Of a stretch of 64,000 bases of DNA, positions 25,385-38,100 are shown piece after piece. This DNA comes from Hemileia vastatrix. Its lineage: Eukaryota; Basidiomycota; Pucciniomycetes; Pucciniales; Zaghouaniaceae. A model generated the notes under the pieces. That model had not been told where the DNA came from, did no database searches, and saw only the letters and a list, made by a program, of their open reading frames with translations. The first letter of the stretch is position 1. Each line of letters starts with the position of its first letter. The stretch is from positions 13,757,501 through 13,821,500 of the forward strand of contig JASXTE010000012.1 in the NCBI GenBank assembly GCA_030280995.1, read 5' to 3'. The translations under genes were made by a program, and so were the position numbers.

Positions 25385-25587
25385 GACAAAAAAATGTGGG
25401 CACCTAATAGCAGGTACCAATCCCTATCTTTGATTTGACTCAGCTTTAGTTCAGCTGTAATTTTTCTGGAAAGACCGCACACTGAACAATGAGCATGCTA
25501 GCTCGCGTGGCATCAAACCAGAGTTCTTCAGTAAAAACTGAATTTAGGAATTGGCACCTGCTAACTAGTGCCAGGTGTTTTTTTGTC
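25385..25587. mobile_element. Foldback MITE (about 203 bp)
   Basis: Inverted arms: GACAAAAAAATGTGGGCACC at the left and GGTGTTTTTTTGTC at the right, with AGCAGGTACCAAT / ATTGGCACCTGCT further in. A diverged partial copy of the left arm lies at 26765-26835. No clear target duplication. Superfamily unknown. Confidence 0.6.
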
Positions 25588-26277
25588 CTTCACTACAGCT
25601 GCTCTCTTTCCCCCCTTCTCTATCTTGGCCAATGTGGCTTCTTTTCTAGTTAATGCTAATACACTCCCTAGCCATATGCCACTCAGCCGGTAGATTCCCT
25701 ATAGATTTCTTTTTTAATTTATCTGTTCTCCTTTCTACTCAACTTAATGCATTTGAATTTTAGTACTAAGTCCCCCCCCCCCCCTATTCATCCCCCTTAT
25801 TGTGTGAGATTGTATAAAACAAATAAAAAAAAATAAAGTTATGTGAAAAGAAGAAGCTGAGAGAGGAAGCTTCAGAAAATAAAATGTATAATGTGTATTT
25901 AATATAAATCTGATTTTAAGACCATGACAATGATGTGAGCCTAGAATGTCCCTAATTTATTTATATTTTTGTATAATTTGGTGGGGTGAGTTATCTATAC
26001 CTTACAATCACTTTTAATCACATTATTTATTTATATATAGCTATTCGCAAAATGGTTGAGGTTTTTTCATCTTCCCTTCTATGCCAAGAGCATAAGTTAG
26101 CTGACTATTATTCTTTTTTTTTAGTGAGAATGATAGACTATAAAGCTGCAAGTTTTTTTCAAATAGCTTGTGCATCAATCAATTAATCTGCCTGTTTGTT
26201 CTTGCTGGTAACACATTTACCATCTTAATAACCTCATTCATTCACTTAATCAAACCAAAATCTAGTCGGCATGGATA
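25588..26277. other. Intergenic DNA with a possible retroposon tail
   Basis: No gene seen. At 25801-25838 TGTGTGAGATTGTATAAAAC followed by A-rich sequence resembles two related tails near 29603 and 29767. Confidence 0.4.
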
Positions 26278-26410
26278 CAGCTAATCCTGGAAAGCTAGCG
26301 GTTGTCTCGCATCTCATCCCCCGCCAAAATTAATGAGTTCAGCTCAGATGAGCTATGCTTTTGGCGGGAGATGAGAGGCAAGACAGCCGCAATCTTTTCA
26401 GGATTAGTTG
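26278..26410. mobile_element. Tc1/mariner-like foldback element (133 bp)
   Basis: Near-perfect hairpin with arms of about 54 bp (CAGCTAATCCTGGAAAGC at the left, GCAATCTTTTCAGGATTAGTTG at the right, second given in part) around a 28-bp loop, flanked by TA on both sides. A TA duplication and CAG ends suggest a Tc1/mariner-type non-autonomous element. Confidence 0.7.
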
Positions 26411-27849
26411 TATATTGTAATTCGCTGGGCAGAATTAGAAGATTAGATAACGTGAATATGAAATGATGATGAACGTGAACTTTTAGTTATCTTGAAAACA
26501 ATTTGTTGTATTGTTTCATGTTGGGATGTGTGTACACTTTGTGTTAATATTCATTAATAAAAAGTCGCAATAATAGTCAGCAGCAAAAAGAAAAAAAAAG
26601 AATAAGAATTAAAAAAATAAAAAGAATAAAAAACTTTAATGAGGAGGAAGATTTAGAAATACTTTGAATAATTTTTGATTTGGATGCTACGCAATAAAAA
26701 CCCAATTCCTTTCCCTTCCCCCTCCCCCTCCCGCTCCAAAAAAAATGTGAAAAATAACACGGTATCTGGTAGCTGGTGCCGATCCTTGACTTTAATTCAA
26801 CTGAATTGTAATCCTTCTAAAAAGCTCACACACATACACACATTCGACATGCACTGAGTTGGGCGCAGAAAGTTTATGTGGCAACGAAGTCATATGTAAT
26901 TTGTTTTCAATTAACAATGAAATTAGAGATAGACATCAACTACCCAAGAGCCTTTTTTTTTTTTTTTTTTTTTTTTTTTGGTAGTGAATAGCAATGACAT
27001 TTAATTTTATTTTATTTAGAACGTATTCTATTGAATTTTACTAAACATAAGTGCTGATTTTTGATATGAGAAATGTACATATTCTGATACCTACTGGATG
27101 AATTCTTGTTGGACTATAATACAACAAAACGCACTATTTATATTCATTCAAAAAATATTTCTAAATCTTGGAAGATATCATTCGCCTAACGATCGCTAAA
27201 GATTTTTTGTGATTTTCAGATGCCTCTCCCTCTTCCCTCAGTGCCATTATGCTTACATGTTTCTCCGACCGAGGGCACTGCTGCTATTATCTCCTAAGAA
27301 TAAAGGTGCTTGATACTTATAGTGATACATATGTGCTTAGTTTGTTAGTATGTATGACCTGTTACAGCAGCAGCCAAGGTTCTCCGTGTCTTTCGGGAGT
27401 CTTATTGGCTGACACCTTGTAACAAGAAAATAAATCAATGAATCCTTCTTTCCTGTTAGACCACGTCGGTATGTATGAATTTATGTATGTACACACAAAT
27501 ACAATCGTTCGTTAAAACAACTTATTTCACTTCTGTTTTGCCAAGAAATTGGTCCAGACTGACTCAAAATTAGTCAATTATACAAGAGTCAATAAATATG
27601 CTCTGATAAGCCATCTTGATTACCAAAAAGATGGTAAAACTAAATCATCAATAAAGAAAAAAAAAAGAAGAAGAAAGAAAACTAAAAACAATAACAATTT
27701 TGATAATAATAATAATCTGTTTCCAATGACAAAAAGAAAAAAAAAATAAAAAAATAAAAAAATAAAAAAATAAAAAAAAAGAAGAAGAAGCAGAAGCAGA
27801 AGAAAAAAAAAGTCACAAATTCTAATGAAGAAGATTTCCATGATCCAGA
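26411..27849. other. Intergenic DNA with simple repeats
   Basis: A poly-T run of about 35 at 26951-26986 and A-rich low complexity at 27655-27810. No gene seen; open frames in the A/T runs are composition artefacts. Confidence 0.5.
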
Positions 27850-28118
27850 CACTACGCACCAAGTAAGATATCCCTGATGGGGATATCCAGCGCGAGTTGG
27901 GGATATTTTAGGGAGGGACATAAGGATAGAAAAATATGTGCAAGGAAAATAAGTGTAAAAAAAATATGTGAGAAAAATAAGTGTAATAAAAATATCTTGC
28001 AACCATGGGAAATTTTGTTTTTTATTTTTTATTTATTTTTTTCTCAAAAAAAAGATTTATTTTATTTTATTTTCATTTTTTCAGTTGTTTATTTTATTTT
28101 ATTTTCTGTTTTTTTTTA

Positions 28119-28149
<31 letters not shown>

Positions 28150-28316
28150 GAAAAAAAAAAAAAAAAACTCTCATGGTGGCAAATGATTTTCTTACACTTA
28201 CTTTTTTCGCACTTAACTTTTCTTACATTTATTTTTCTGATCTAAAGTCCCTCACTAAAATATCCCCCACTCGGGCTGGATATCCCCATCAGGGATATCT
28301 TGCTTGGTGCGTAGTG
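27850..28316. mobile_element. CACTA-type MITE, GATATCCC family, copy 1
   Basis: 467 bp with long inverted ends: CACTACGCACCAAGTAAGAT then ATCCCTGATGGGGATATCC, mirrored at 28255-28316. An AGA duplication flanks it. The centre is a T-rich then A-rich low-complexity block, itself near-palindromic. Confidence 0.85.
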
Positions 28317-28574
28317 AGAAATTCTCAATCCCAACGTGGGTGTTTAATTCCATTAAATTCATCATATTTGTTGCTTTTTTTCCAGCTCAACCGAACCTCT
28401 CCTGCCCATGCCCTACTCATGTTCACATGTCTTGTATATACATACTTACATACATTTGCAAGCATTATCAGTGGGACAGACTATAATTTATGTATGTATG
28501 TATATATGCGCATACTGCCTACTCATATGACACACTCCAATCTTACTGATTTATTCACTTAACCTTTAAGCTAA

Positions 28575-29230
28575 CACTACGCAGATAGTAAGATATCCCT
28601 GATGGGGATATTCATGCGCGAGTTGGGGATATTGTACGGAGTGACATAAGGACAGAAAAATAGGGGGTATCAAAGTTAAAAATATGAAATTATTTAAATG
28701 GCATTTCACACCACAAAAATACAGCCACAAACTTGCCTTTAATTATCGGTAAAGAGGTGTCTTGGGGGCAAGACATGCTATATATGAGAAAATAATTATG
28801 TCTGATTTGATGGAAAAAACAAGGATTTTGAACTGGCTAATTTCTAACTTTGACACCCCCCTAATATGTGTAAGAAAAATATGTGCGAAAAAGATATGTA
28901 TGAGAAAAATAAGTGTATGAAAAATATCTTGCGACCACGGGATTTTAAAATAAAAAATAAATAAAAAATAAAACCCTTTTTTTCTCGAAAAAATGTTTTT
29001 TTTTTTTTTTTTTTTTTATTTTATTTTTTTTATTTTTTTTTTTTTTTACAATTTTTTCTTTTGAAAAAAAAAAAAAAAAAAAAAAATCTTATGGTTGCAA
29101 ATGATTTTTCTTACACTTAATTTTCTCGGACTTACTTTTCTTGCATTTATTTTTTTTATGTCCCTCGTTAAAATATCTCCAACTCGCGCATGGATATCCT
29201 CATCAGGGATATCTTACTTGGTGAGTAGTG
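28575..29230. mobile_element. CACTA-type MITE, GATATCCC family, copy 2
   Basis: Same ends as the element at 27850, flanked by TAA on both sides. It is longer only because a 201-bp MITE (28662-28862) is nested in its left arm. Confidence 0.85.
28662..28862. mobile_element. Harbinger-like MITE nested in a CACTA-type MITE
   Basis: 201 bp, ends AGGGGGTATCAAAGTTA / TAACTTTGACACCCCCCT, AAT on both sides. The empty site is visible in the sister MITE (GAAAAATATGTG), proving both insertion and the 3-bp duplication. The first ten bases equal those of the 6-8 kb Harbinger elements in this window. Confidence 0.85.
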
Positions 29231-30734
29231 TAAGTCACCAAAGCTCAAGTATTTTTGTCGTAGTTTCTTGTTCTTTCATTCCCCCATCTGAGTCAGATTT
29301 TAACAAAAAGAAGAAGAAGAAGAAGAAGAAGAAGAAAATAAAAGAAAAGTAAAAGAAAAAGAAAAAGAAAAAGAAAAAAAGAAAAAAAGAGTTTAGGTAT
29401 TTGGTTTAATTGTCGATTTTCATATAACAATGGCAATGCGCATTTTACCCCCAACTTTCAAATAGTCTACATTTTAACCTTTAACTACCTTATCGTAATC
29501 TATCATATTCATTGCCATTAGTGTCTCCCCATGATCTTTAGTCTATCCCAATTATGTATTTACTATCTTATGTGTCTGCTTTTCTCCTTCATGCCCCCTG
29601 TCGGGTGAGATTGTAAGAAATAAAAATATAAAAAAATCTATCATATTCTACCTTTGTTTAATAACCTAACTAAACCTATTTTATATATCTCTACCACCCG
29701 CAACATTTTTTGTTTTTACTTTATTTTTTATTTTTAAAAAAGGGGATCATTTCTTACAATCTCACCCAGCTAAAGTTGATGAAAGAGACAATACATATTT
29801 GGACTAGACTATATAGATAGATAATAACATATGACATACTCTGCAACCTAACCGGAAGGATTCTACATTGTTCATCAGGGCAGGGTCACCAGTCTCTCAA
29901 CCTAAATATCTTGTCTGTTTATTAGAATGACAATGAAAAAAAATCTTAGCTATTTGTATGCTGTGTGAATGTATGTGTCTATGTCTGAGAGTGAGAGTGA
30001 GAGACAAACACTAAAAAGTGATCTTATCGGATTAGATAGTATAAAATACAGAGGAAGGTTTAAGTAAGAGAACTAAGGGCAGAGGGAACGAGAGAGGAAA
30101 AGGGTGTTTACAAAAAAAAAAAAAAAAAAAAAAAAAAAGAAGAAGGCGGTATGGTATCTAAAAGAAGGGATGATAAAGTGCGAACGGAACTGAATGGGAT
30201 AAGAAGTGAAGAACCAGAAGAAGAGAATGAGAGATTATGTTTTATAAGAGAGCTATCCTTTGTTAAAAATAGACATACACAAGCTCTGAGAATGCCTCAT
30301 CTTTTTAACTCATTAAAGAATAACAAAATTTTCTAGTTACGCGCTCTTCACATTCTCTCTTTTATATTAACACCTTATTTTTGTTTCACATTTTAAAAAA
30401 CTTGAGCATCCATCATTCAACTTCATTTATCTTTAATAGTCATCTAATAGTCTCTACATATCAACTTTCCAACTTTCCAACACTCCAATACTTTTCTCCA
30501 ATCTTTTACATACGCACAACCTACCATGATCAAATCACTTAAAAGAAAAAAAACCCTCCAATAAATGTAGCCAATTTATTATTAAAAAATCACCATCAAT
30601 TAAAAGCTACTAGTGAAAAAGAATTCTTCAAGTACGTACCTATACATACGTATGTATAAGTAAGTGTTTGCATATGTATCTATGTATGTAAGTATGTATC
30701 TATGAACTTATCATCGTTTTCTCTCTTTCCCTCT

Positions 30735-30769
<35 letters not shown>

Positions 30770-31370
30770 TATTATTATTTTTTATTATTTTTTGCGTCTA
30801 TGATTATTATTTAGTTTTCTTCTATTTCTATTAATTTGATACCCAATCTCAAATCTCAAATGTGAAAACCCAATTCCATACCTCATACCACAAACCCAAC
30901 CATTCAAACCTCAATATTCAATCCCAACCACACACACACACAAAAAAATAGAAAAAAAAATATTTCAACCTCTCTTTTCTTCTATATATACACATCTGTA
31001 TATCTATTTATATCTAAAAGAGAAAGAGAAAGATAGAGAAAATGATTAAAGATAAAGATACAAAAGAAGAAACCATAAAAAATATAGAGAAAATAAAAAT
31101 AAAAATAAACATATAGAAAATAAAAATGGAGAAAAAGATAAAACAAAACGTGAACAAAAAGGTAAAAATAGAAAATGAAAGCCAAGAAACCACGTCTTTA
31201 CATTCATTTAATTCTCCTCTTCACATTCACATTCGCCTTCTCCTTCCCTACTTCTCTTTATCTGATCATATCTTCTATATCTAGATATATGAAGAAAAAC
31301 TCTCACTGAACCTTAGAGCAAATATATAAAAAACCAAACCAAACCAAACTCAAAAAACATCAGAAGAACT

Positions 31371-31405
<35 letters not shown>

Positions 31406-32159
31406 AGTTCTTAACTTTTACATCATCTCCCATATGACAACTACACAGCCATAAATATACACACGGCAACTCATAATGTAAGTCTGCGCAACTTAATAAC
31501 CCTCGAAAACACCCTCAACACATCCCATCTATCCACTCACCTCATGTTTCTCAAATTCACCATCCTCTCCTCCCATAACGGTCATCAAAAACACCATTGG
31601 ATTGTTTTTCTCCCTCATCCTTCCATCATACTCACTCGGCATAAAGGAACAAGTGTGACAAATATTATTTCGAAAAAAAAAAAAAGAGATAATCCAGGCG
31701 GGTGATTAATTCTATGTACACCCATTCAAAATTTATAGTCGTAATGAATTTTAATTACAGTAACAACAACTATAACTAAACTTTAAAACAAAAAAGAAGA
31801 TAACTAGAAACCATTGGAAGATAAAAAATGAAAAGAATAAAATCCACAATTGAGAGAAATAACAAGAGGTTATCAAGAACTAAAAATGTTCAATGGGTTA
31901 TATATATATCATAAGAGAAATATGCGAAAAAAATACAATGATAGAAATTTATGGATATGAGGAAGAAGCCATTAAGAGTAGGCATAATTTTGGTTGCTTT
32001 GCTAACATATTAATAAATTTGCTTCTTGAGAACAAGAAGTTACGAATAGCAAAGTTTTGCGGAAGAGAAAACATGAAAAAAAAAAAATTGCATGCAAGAG
32101 AAGGGGAAACGAGATAAAGTCCAAATGTACAAAATTTTGCAATTATATAAAATTAAATG
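29231..32159. other. Intergenic DNA downstream of the transporter gene
   Basis: No gene seen. It holds microsatellites: (GAA)n near 29310, (AGAAA)n near 29350, (TA)n near 30740, A-runs at 30111-30138 and 31371-31404. A 19-bp perfect inverted repeat (29603-29621 and 29749-29767) is described in the findings. Confidence 0.5.
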
Positions 32160-35100
32160 TTACCACGTTGTTGGGCCGAAGCCCTCAGGTGGCGGTTGGT
32201 ATAAGGGTATACCAAGAAAGTCATAAGTTCTGGAAATTGTCAAAATAAGCATTTCGAAACAATAAACAATGCCTCAGCTTCAACCAGGTACTTACTTCTC
32301 AAAAACTGTATTCCCCCACCAGGATATTTTCGTGTTCGGTCCAGTTTTCGGTAACTGGAGGGTGAAGAAGATCACAATAGATGATAGAACAGTGCCAACA
32401 TCTAAGCCAGCCGACAATACAAAATTGTATTTGCTCCACCATCTAAAGTGTGTTCTTCGAAGAACATATTCTGTGAAGAGAGAAAGATTAGCAAAACGGC
32501 CGAACGAGAAGCTTAATACAAAATATGAAGGTATAAGAGAAGAAAAAAATGGAGCTTACGGAAAATAAAACCGACGATAATCCAGGAGGTATAATTTATA
32601 CTGGTTGCTGGAGGAATCCAACCACTGCCAACCAGCATAACGGGGACATTACAATATTTTAACCAACTATTCGGAAAACGTTTTGTTAGGAAGTAAAATA
32701 TTGTCGGCAAGAGTGCCCCAATTACAGTCCAATAAACAATTGGGCGATAGATAGTTCCAGCACCAAATTGTCGCTCAGGACCGAGTAAACCCCTATAAGA
32801 TAAAAATCATATGGCGAAAAGCAAACGAGAGATGAGGTCACTATTATTAATCGGAAATTCCATGAAGAAAGCAAAAAAACTTACCAAAGGACCGAAGCAG
32901 AGTAGAAAACCGAAACATTGGGACAGACCAAGAGGTTGGGTTGGTGAGGAGTGCAAATATCTTCAACAGTGCTAGTTAAAAACAATTTGACTCCGACTTG
33001 AACAAGAGCAGATAAAATTGTAGCGACGACCTGAACGATAAAAGTCGCACGCGGTGGGATTTTCATGTAGTGACCCAATTTTAAATCTTGGACAAATGCC
33101 AACCCGGCCAAAAGAGACTGGACACTGTAGGTTTTGAATAACTAATGTAGATTTACAAAGTGGGTTAGTAGGTGGAACAGAGATTTTTTTTAAAAAAAAA
33201 AGCGATTTGTTCAAAAATTAACCATGTTGGCAAAGGGCCGTCCAGGAAGCAGATAGCCTGGTATAATTTCAGCCACCAGGTTCACAGATATCTGTTGACT
33301 GGTCATGGCGAAAATGAAACCACCAGGCAGAATGTATACCAACGAAATGCCCAAGGCCAGCATCAGTCCCCATACAGGAAGGCCAGTGTGATACACCTGT
33401 GAATATATGATAAGATGGATCAGTGATAAAGTAAATAGCTTTAAACCCAGAAAGCGTACCTCAATGATCATTATGCTGAACCCTGTGAAAAGTAAAAAGT
33501 ACCCCCAATACCACCAATCAGGAACTTCAGGATAGTTGCGCATCAGCTTAGCATGCACATCCTCATCTTCCGTCTTGATATTTTTCAGCTTATCCCATAT
33601 GCTACGACCATGATAAAGTGCGGTGTGAACAATTGCTGATGTCGACACAGCAAAAGCAATTGAGTACACTGCTGTGAACGAGGTCGGCATAAACAATGGA
33701 GAATATTCTTTAAATGCAGTGACATTGAAAGATCCTGTTTTCAAATCGACCACTCGGCTAGTGTTGTATGGCTGGCCGTAGCGATCATAAACTGCAATTC
33801 CTCCGATAGGAAGATAAGCTTGATACCAGGTCTGGTTAAGGAGGGGAGGGGAAAGAAAAAAACCAAAAAAAAAATGGTTGAAGGAATGAGCTCAACTAAA
33901 TATATCGCACGTAATAATATACTCTTACATTGGTGTAGTAAAGGATTGGGCCCATAAACCAGAAAAAGAAAAAGAATCCGGCAAACATGTTGACCTCGGC
34001 CCACCATGGAACAACTAGAGGGGAACCAATGTATGCAATTTGACTCCAATCGAAAGTCAAAATCCCCATCCCTAGTCCATTGACAGTGCCAAACAATTGA
34101 TTGATTATGATGTTTTCTGGAGAAATGATGAGAAGTCAGACTAAAGAAGATCATCCCCCCCCAAAAAAAAAAAAAAAAAAAAAAATGAACTTGGAGCGAT
34201 CCAGCAAACCCAAGAAAATGTCGATAGGGCAGTGAAGAGATATCCTGAGATGAAAAAAATAAATAAATAAATCAGTTTAGGATTTATATAATTTATATTT
34301 GTATTGAAAAAGAAGAAAGGGAGTACAAAAATGGAAAACTCACCCGGCAGCCAGTACCACAAAAAAGCCGCAATGGTGATGTACATGAAGAACCGGTATC
34401 TCGTCACACTTCCGTCACTGCCATCATCGTCCTCTGCATGAAATGTATTCAAGAGTGTGCAGACGACCAGATTCGAAGGCCAAATCATGCTAGCTGGCCA
34501 GATTAGGAATCGTCGAGTTAGCCCAGCTAGAGAGAAGCCCAGAAGTTGAGTAGCGACAGTGACACAGAAGTCGAAACCGGGTCCAGGAGGGCGATTGTAG
34601 AATTTCTCCATCACCAAAGACATGTTGATGGCATAGACCGGTCCGACACCAGCATTCGCCATGATCGAGATGATGGTGTGCTCCTTGATGTTAAAAGGAC
34701 CCGGATTTAAAGACCATTCGACTCCACCAGCAAGCCATGATGGCCAGATTGAGTCGAGAAATCCTTTGATGCCCGTTCGCTGAATCGCAGGATCAGGAGT
34801 TTCGCCAGGGTTGATAGGAGGGGTGGGATATCGGCCAGGGATGCGGTAAGTTGTGTCCGGGAGGACAGCAGCGAGAAGTTTTCCAGCAGGGTAAGAGATG
34901 ATCTGAATGATGATGGGAGTAATGAAGGCGGCGGGATATCGTAGCTGGAAAAACATATTTAATGAGCCACATAGAGTGACCAATAACAGACCGAGAAACC
35001 AAGCCCGAAAAGTTAGACAAGGCATTTCGGGATCATCGATATTTGAAACTGAAGCCCGAACTTCAGGATATGGCGAATCCTCGTCATCTTGACCCAAATT

Positions 35101-36063
35101 ATCGATGTTGTAGCCATTGAGGGCGATCAGCTGGCTATGAGAGGATGAATAGCCCTTGTCCTGGATGAAGCGATCGCCGGATGGCTGAAGCTGAGGAGAG
35201 CTGCCGACCGGAGTTTTGCCGAGTTCAGTCATACCCAGCATAGTAGGACCTCGGTTGAGGTCGAGAGTGCTTTCGACACTCCCGGCAGTCTCGCTTGGCC
35301 GCTGATTGGGAGGAAGAGGAGGATGAAGATGAGGAGCGGCGGCACTTTTAGAATGATTTAAGAATTGGACTTGACGATCAGCCGAATGAGTCCATTTTTC
35401 ATGAGGAAATCCAGGAGGAGCATCATCGGGAGAAGGAATAACGGGAGAGAAGTTATTAGGATAGTCGCGGGTGTCATGGCGGAAGTGAGAATGAGGGTAG
35501 CCATGTGGATTAGAGGAAGTGGGGTGATCAAACTCGGGAGGGGAATGATCGACCTGATGAGGATGAGCGTATTGATTCGATTGGTAGTTTGAGACAGAGG
35601 AAGGATAAGGAGGGGCTTGATGATGATGAATCGGAGGAGGAGAGTTTGGGCCGGTGGCGAGATGATTTGGAACACCGGCGGCAAGTTCTAGAGCTCGCTG
35701 CTGAGCGTAGAGAGCAGCTTGTTGCTCATGTTGAGCCCATATCGGGGATTGATGAGGGGGAAGAGGATGACTGTGAAAGATTGGTGGAGGGTGGTCATGC
35801 TGATCCGGAGAATGGTTATGATCGGATTCAGGAGGGGGAGCGAAGGAGAACATGCCTTCATCTTCGTCGTCCTCTTCTTCTTCCTCATGCTCGGCAAGGT
35901 GATGGTGATGGTGTTGCCAGTTCTGAGGATAGACATCATTAGAGTGAGCAGTGGTGGGGCGCTGCTGCTGCTGCTGCTGCTGCTGATGATAATAATGGTG
36001 ATGGAGGGGGTCTGGCTCTTGATGTGACCCACCACCACTTGTAGTTGGACGAGCGATAGACAT
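32160..36063 (-). CDS. Oligopeptide transporter, OPT family
   Basis: Proton-coupled oligopeptide transporter of the plasma or an internal membrane. Exons on the minus strand: 36063-34344, 34244-34191, 34116-33929, 33831-33460, 33396-33223, 33141-32885, 32792-32560, 32470-32296, 32229-32160. Eight GT-AG introns of 63-99 bp; total 3243 bases, 1080 codons, no internal stop. The first 370 or so residues are soluble, rich in His, Pro, Gln and acidic runs (Gln8, HHHHH, EEEEEDDEDE). Membrane segments begin at CLTFRAWFLGLLLVTLCGSL. OPT signatures are present: NPGPFNIKEH near residue 453 and KIPPR near 862. The C terminus ends PLYQPPPEGFGPTTW, a familiar OPT ending. The start chosen (MSIARPTTSGG) is the first ATG after an in-frame ATG at 36123 that would add a hydrophobic leader. 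Substrate cannot be read from sequence. Confidence 0.95.
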
Positions 36064-37411
36064 GATAGAAAAAAAAGAAAAATATAGGTAGACAACTAAA
36101 GAGAGATGGAAAGGAGGAAACACAAGTAGCGAAACTACTGAAAAAAGAAGGACACTAACAGAGATTAATAAGATAAAAGGAAAGAATAGGAATCAGAATA
36201 CTAAAGGGCAAGTGGGCGTGGGACGAGTGAGGGAAGAAAGAAACAAGGAAAGATTTATATTTGCGAAGAGGAATCCTAGGGCTATAATGATAACAGTGCT
36301 CTTTTTTCCATTACAGTGGCCGTCAGTATTGTATAATAATAATATAAATTTAAACTGATTTTTAATAATATAATATAATCTGTAGAGCGGCCTATTGTTA
36401 TATTGTTATTCTTGGTGCCATTCCCTTGTTTTCTATTGTATTCCATCACCTCATTTCACCTCACCTCACATCTGTTTATTTGTCCTCACAGCAATCTCAA
36501 TTCCACTCCCACCCTCTCCACTCCCTTCTCTTCTCCCACCCTCTTCTGTACAATCTACTTTCCATCTAGAACTATGCATCCCCATATATCATGTGCACAT
36601 TATCACCAGCTTTCGGTTTCCTTTCTTCTCAAGATTCCCAAAAATAAGAAATAAAAAATAAAAAATAAAAAAAGACAACAACAACAACAACAACAATCAT
36701 CTTATCAATCAAGGCAGTGCTAAGGTTCACTTTCACTGAAAACGCCCCTCCTCCACACATACGCACTTTCATTCAGGGTTCCTTCAAATGTGGAATTTGA
36801 CTTTTGACACTTCAAACGTTGCCATTCATATCGGAATCCAGAAATTGTCTCGTTGTTTTTCTGTCATAATATTCTTCTTTTCATTCAATCTTCACTTATG
36901 TAACTCTATATAAAGTGTAAAATGCTTAAAAATAAACTTCCTCGTTTAATTTAGATCACTAATCCCAACTCTCCAAAAAACACTAAAACTAAAACTTTAA
37001 CACTATCACTAACTAACTCCTCCCTCTTTCCACCTCACCCTCATCCTCACCCTCACCCTCACTCTCACCCTCCCCTTCACCCCCTTAACTCTCGCTAAGA
37101 ACCGTATTATGAGTCATCACACATTTTCAAAAACGAGAAAAAATATTGAAGAAATGAGAAGAAGGAAACCCAGCACAACGAAAAATTCATTTCCTCCTCT
37201 CCGAATAAAGACCTCAAAACCGTGAGGGGAGTGGCGTGCGCCGGATGTTCAGAAAATTGGATGTAAACATACGCATATATACCTACATATAGATATTTAT
37301 AGATACCCCCACCTATAAAGATCTATATAAGTGTGTGTGTGAGTGTGAAGCGCATGTGATTTGGTTAAATTGAGGTGGGATGAGAAAGATATGTGCATAT
37401 ACATATATAGG
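36064..37411. other. Upstream region of the transporter gene
   Basis: Promoter and 5' leader of the minus-strand transporter should lie here. It is purine-rich just upstream of the start, with CACC/ACCCTC repeats at 37020-37085. No coding gene seen. Confidence 0.5.
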
Positions 37412-37416
37412 ATTTG

Positions 37417-37527
37417 TGTTAGGTCTCGACTACGCCGCAGTAGTGTATATAGTCTGCGTGACCACAATAGTAATGAAAATATCCTTTTTGTTACTGTTCC
37501 AACTAAAACATTATCGCTGCGCCAATA
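37417..37527 (+). repeat. 5' LTR of the copia element (111 bp)
   Basis: Starts TGTTAGGTCTCGACTACGCC and ends CGCTGCGCCAATA; identical base for base to 42921-43031. It contains GTGTATATAG, a possible TATA box. It is very short for an autonomous element. Confidence 0.96.
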
Positions 37528-37539
37528 GGTTATGGGCTC
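37528..37539 (+). promoter_or_regulatory. Primer-binding site, candidate half-tRNA type
   Basis: GGTTATGGGCTC lies directly after the LTR. Its complement, GAGCCCATAACC, reads like the CAU anticodon arm of initiator methionine tRNA rather than a tRNA 3' end. Copia and Ty5 are known to prime from such internal tRNA fragments. The match to this organism's tRNA is inferred. Confidence 0.65.
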
Positions 37540-37889
37540 TTGTGCCTAGTCTCGCCTTTTTTCCTTTATTCCTTTCTTCTCCTATCTTGCCTAGTCTCCT
37601 TTTTTCTTAAAAACGACTAAATAACGGTCTCGTCAACCCCTTTTTCTCCTCTTTGGATTTTTTTTTCCTCCTCTCGGCAATCGTTTTCTCGACAATCGTC
37701 TTCTCGGCAATCGTTCTTTCCTCCCCTCGGCAATCGTTTCCTTTATTTTTTTTCTTCTTTTCTTTTTCTTCTTTTCCGTTCGCACCTCGCCAATTGTTCT
37801 CTTTTACAAGCTTCTTTGTTCCTCTCTCTCTTCTCGCTTTTCTTTTCTCTCTTATCGCTTCTTTTACCTCCTTTTCCTTTCTCTAAAAA

Positions 37890-37935
<46 letters not shown>

Positions 37936-38039
37936 ACTAATATTTACCTCGATCCTATAAGCGATTAGGTTGTTGCTCTCGCCAAGCATCAAAGCGAGAT
38001 AGTGGCCCTATCTCTCCGAAAGTGAAATATAATCGACTA

Positions 38040-38100
<61 letters not shown>

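Noticed and set aside
27620..28245. Open frames rich in Phe, Leu and Lys
   Set aside because: Translated A/T runs within and beside a CACTA-type MITE.
35365..36027. Open frames on the plus strand opposite the transporter gene
   Set aside because: They are antisense shadows of a His/Pro-rich exon; no start context, domain or splice sites.
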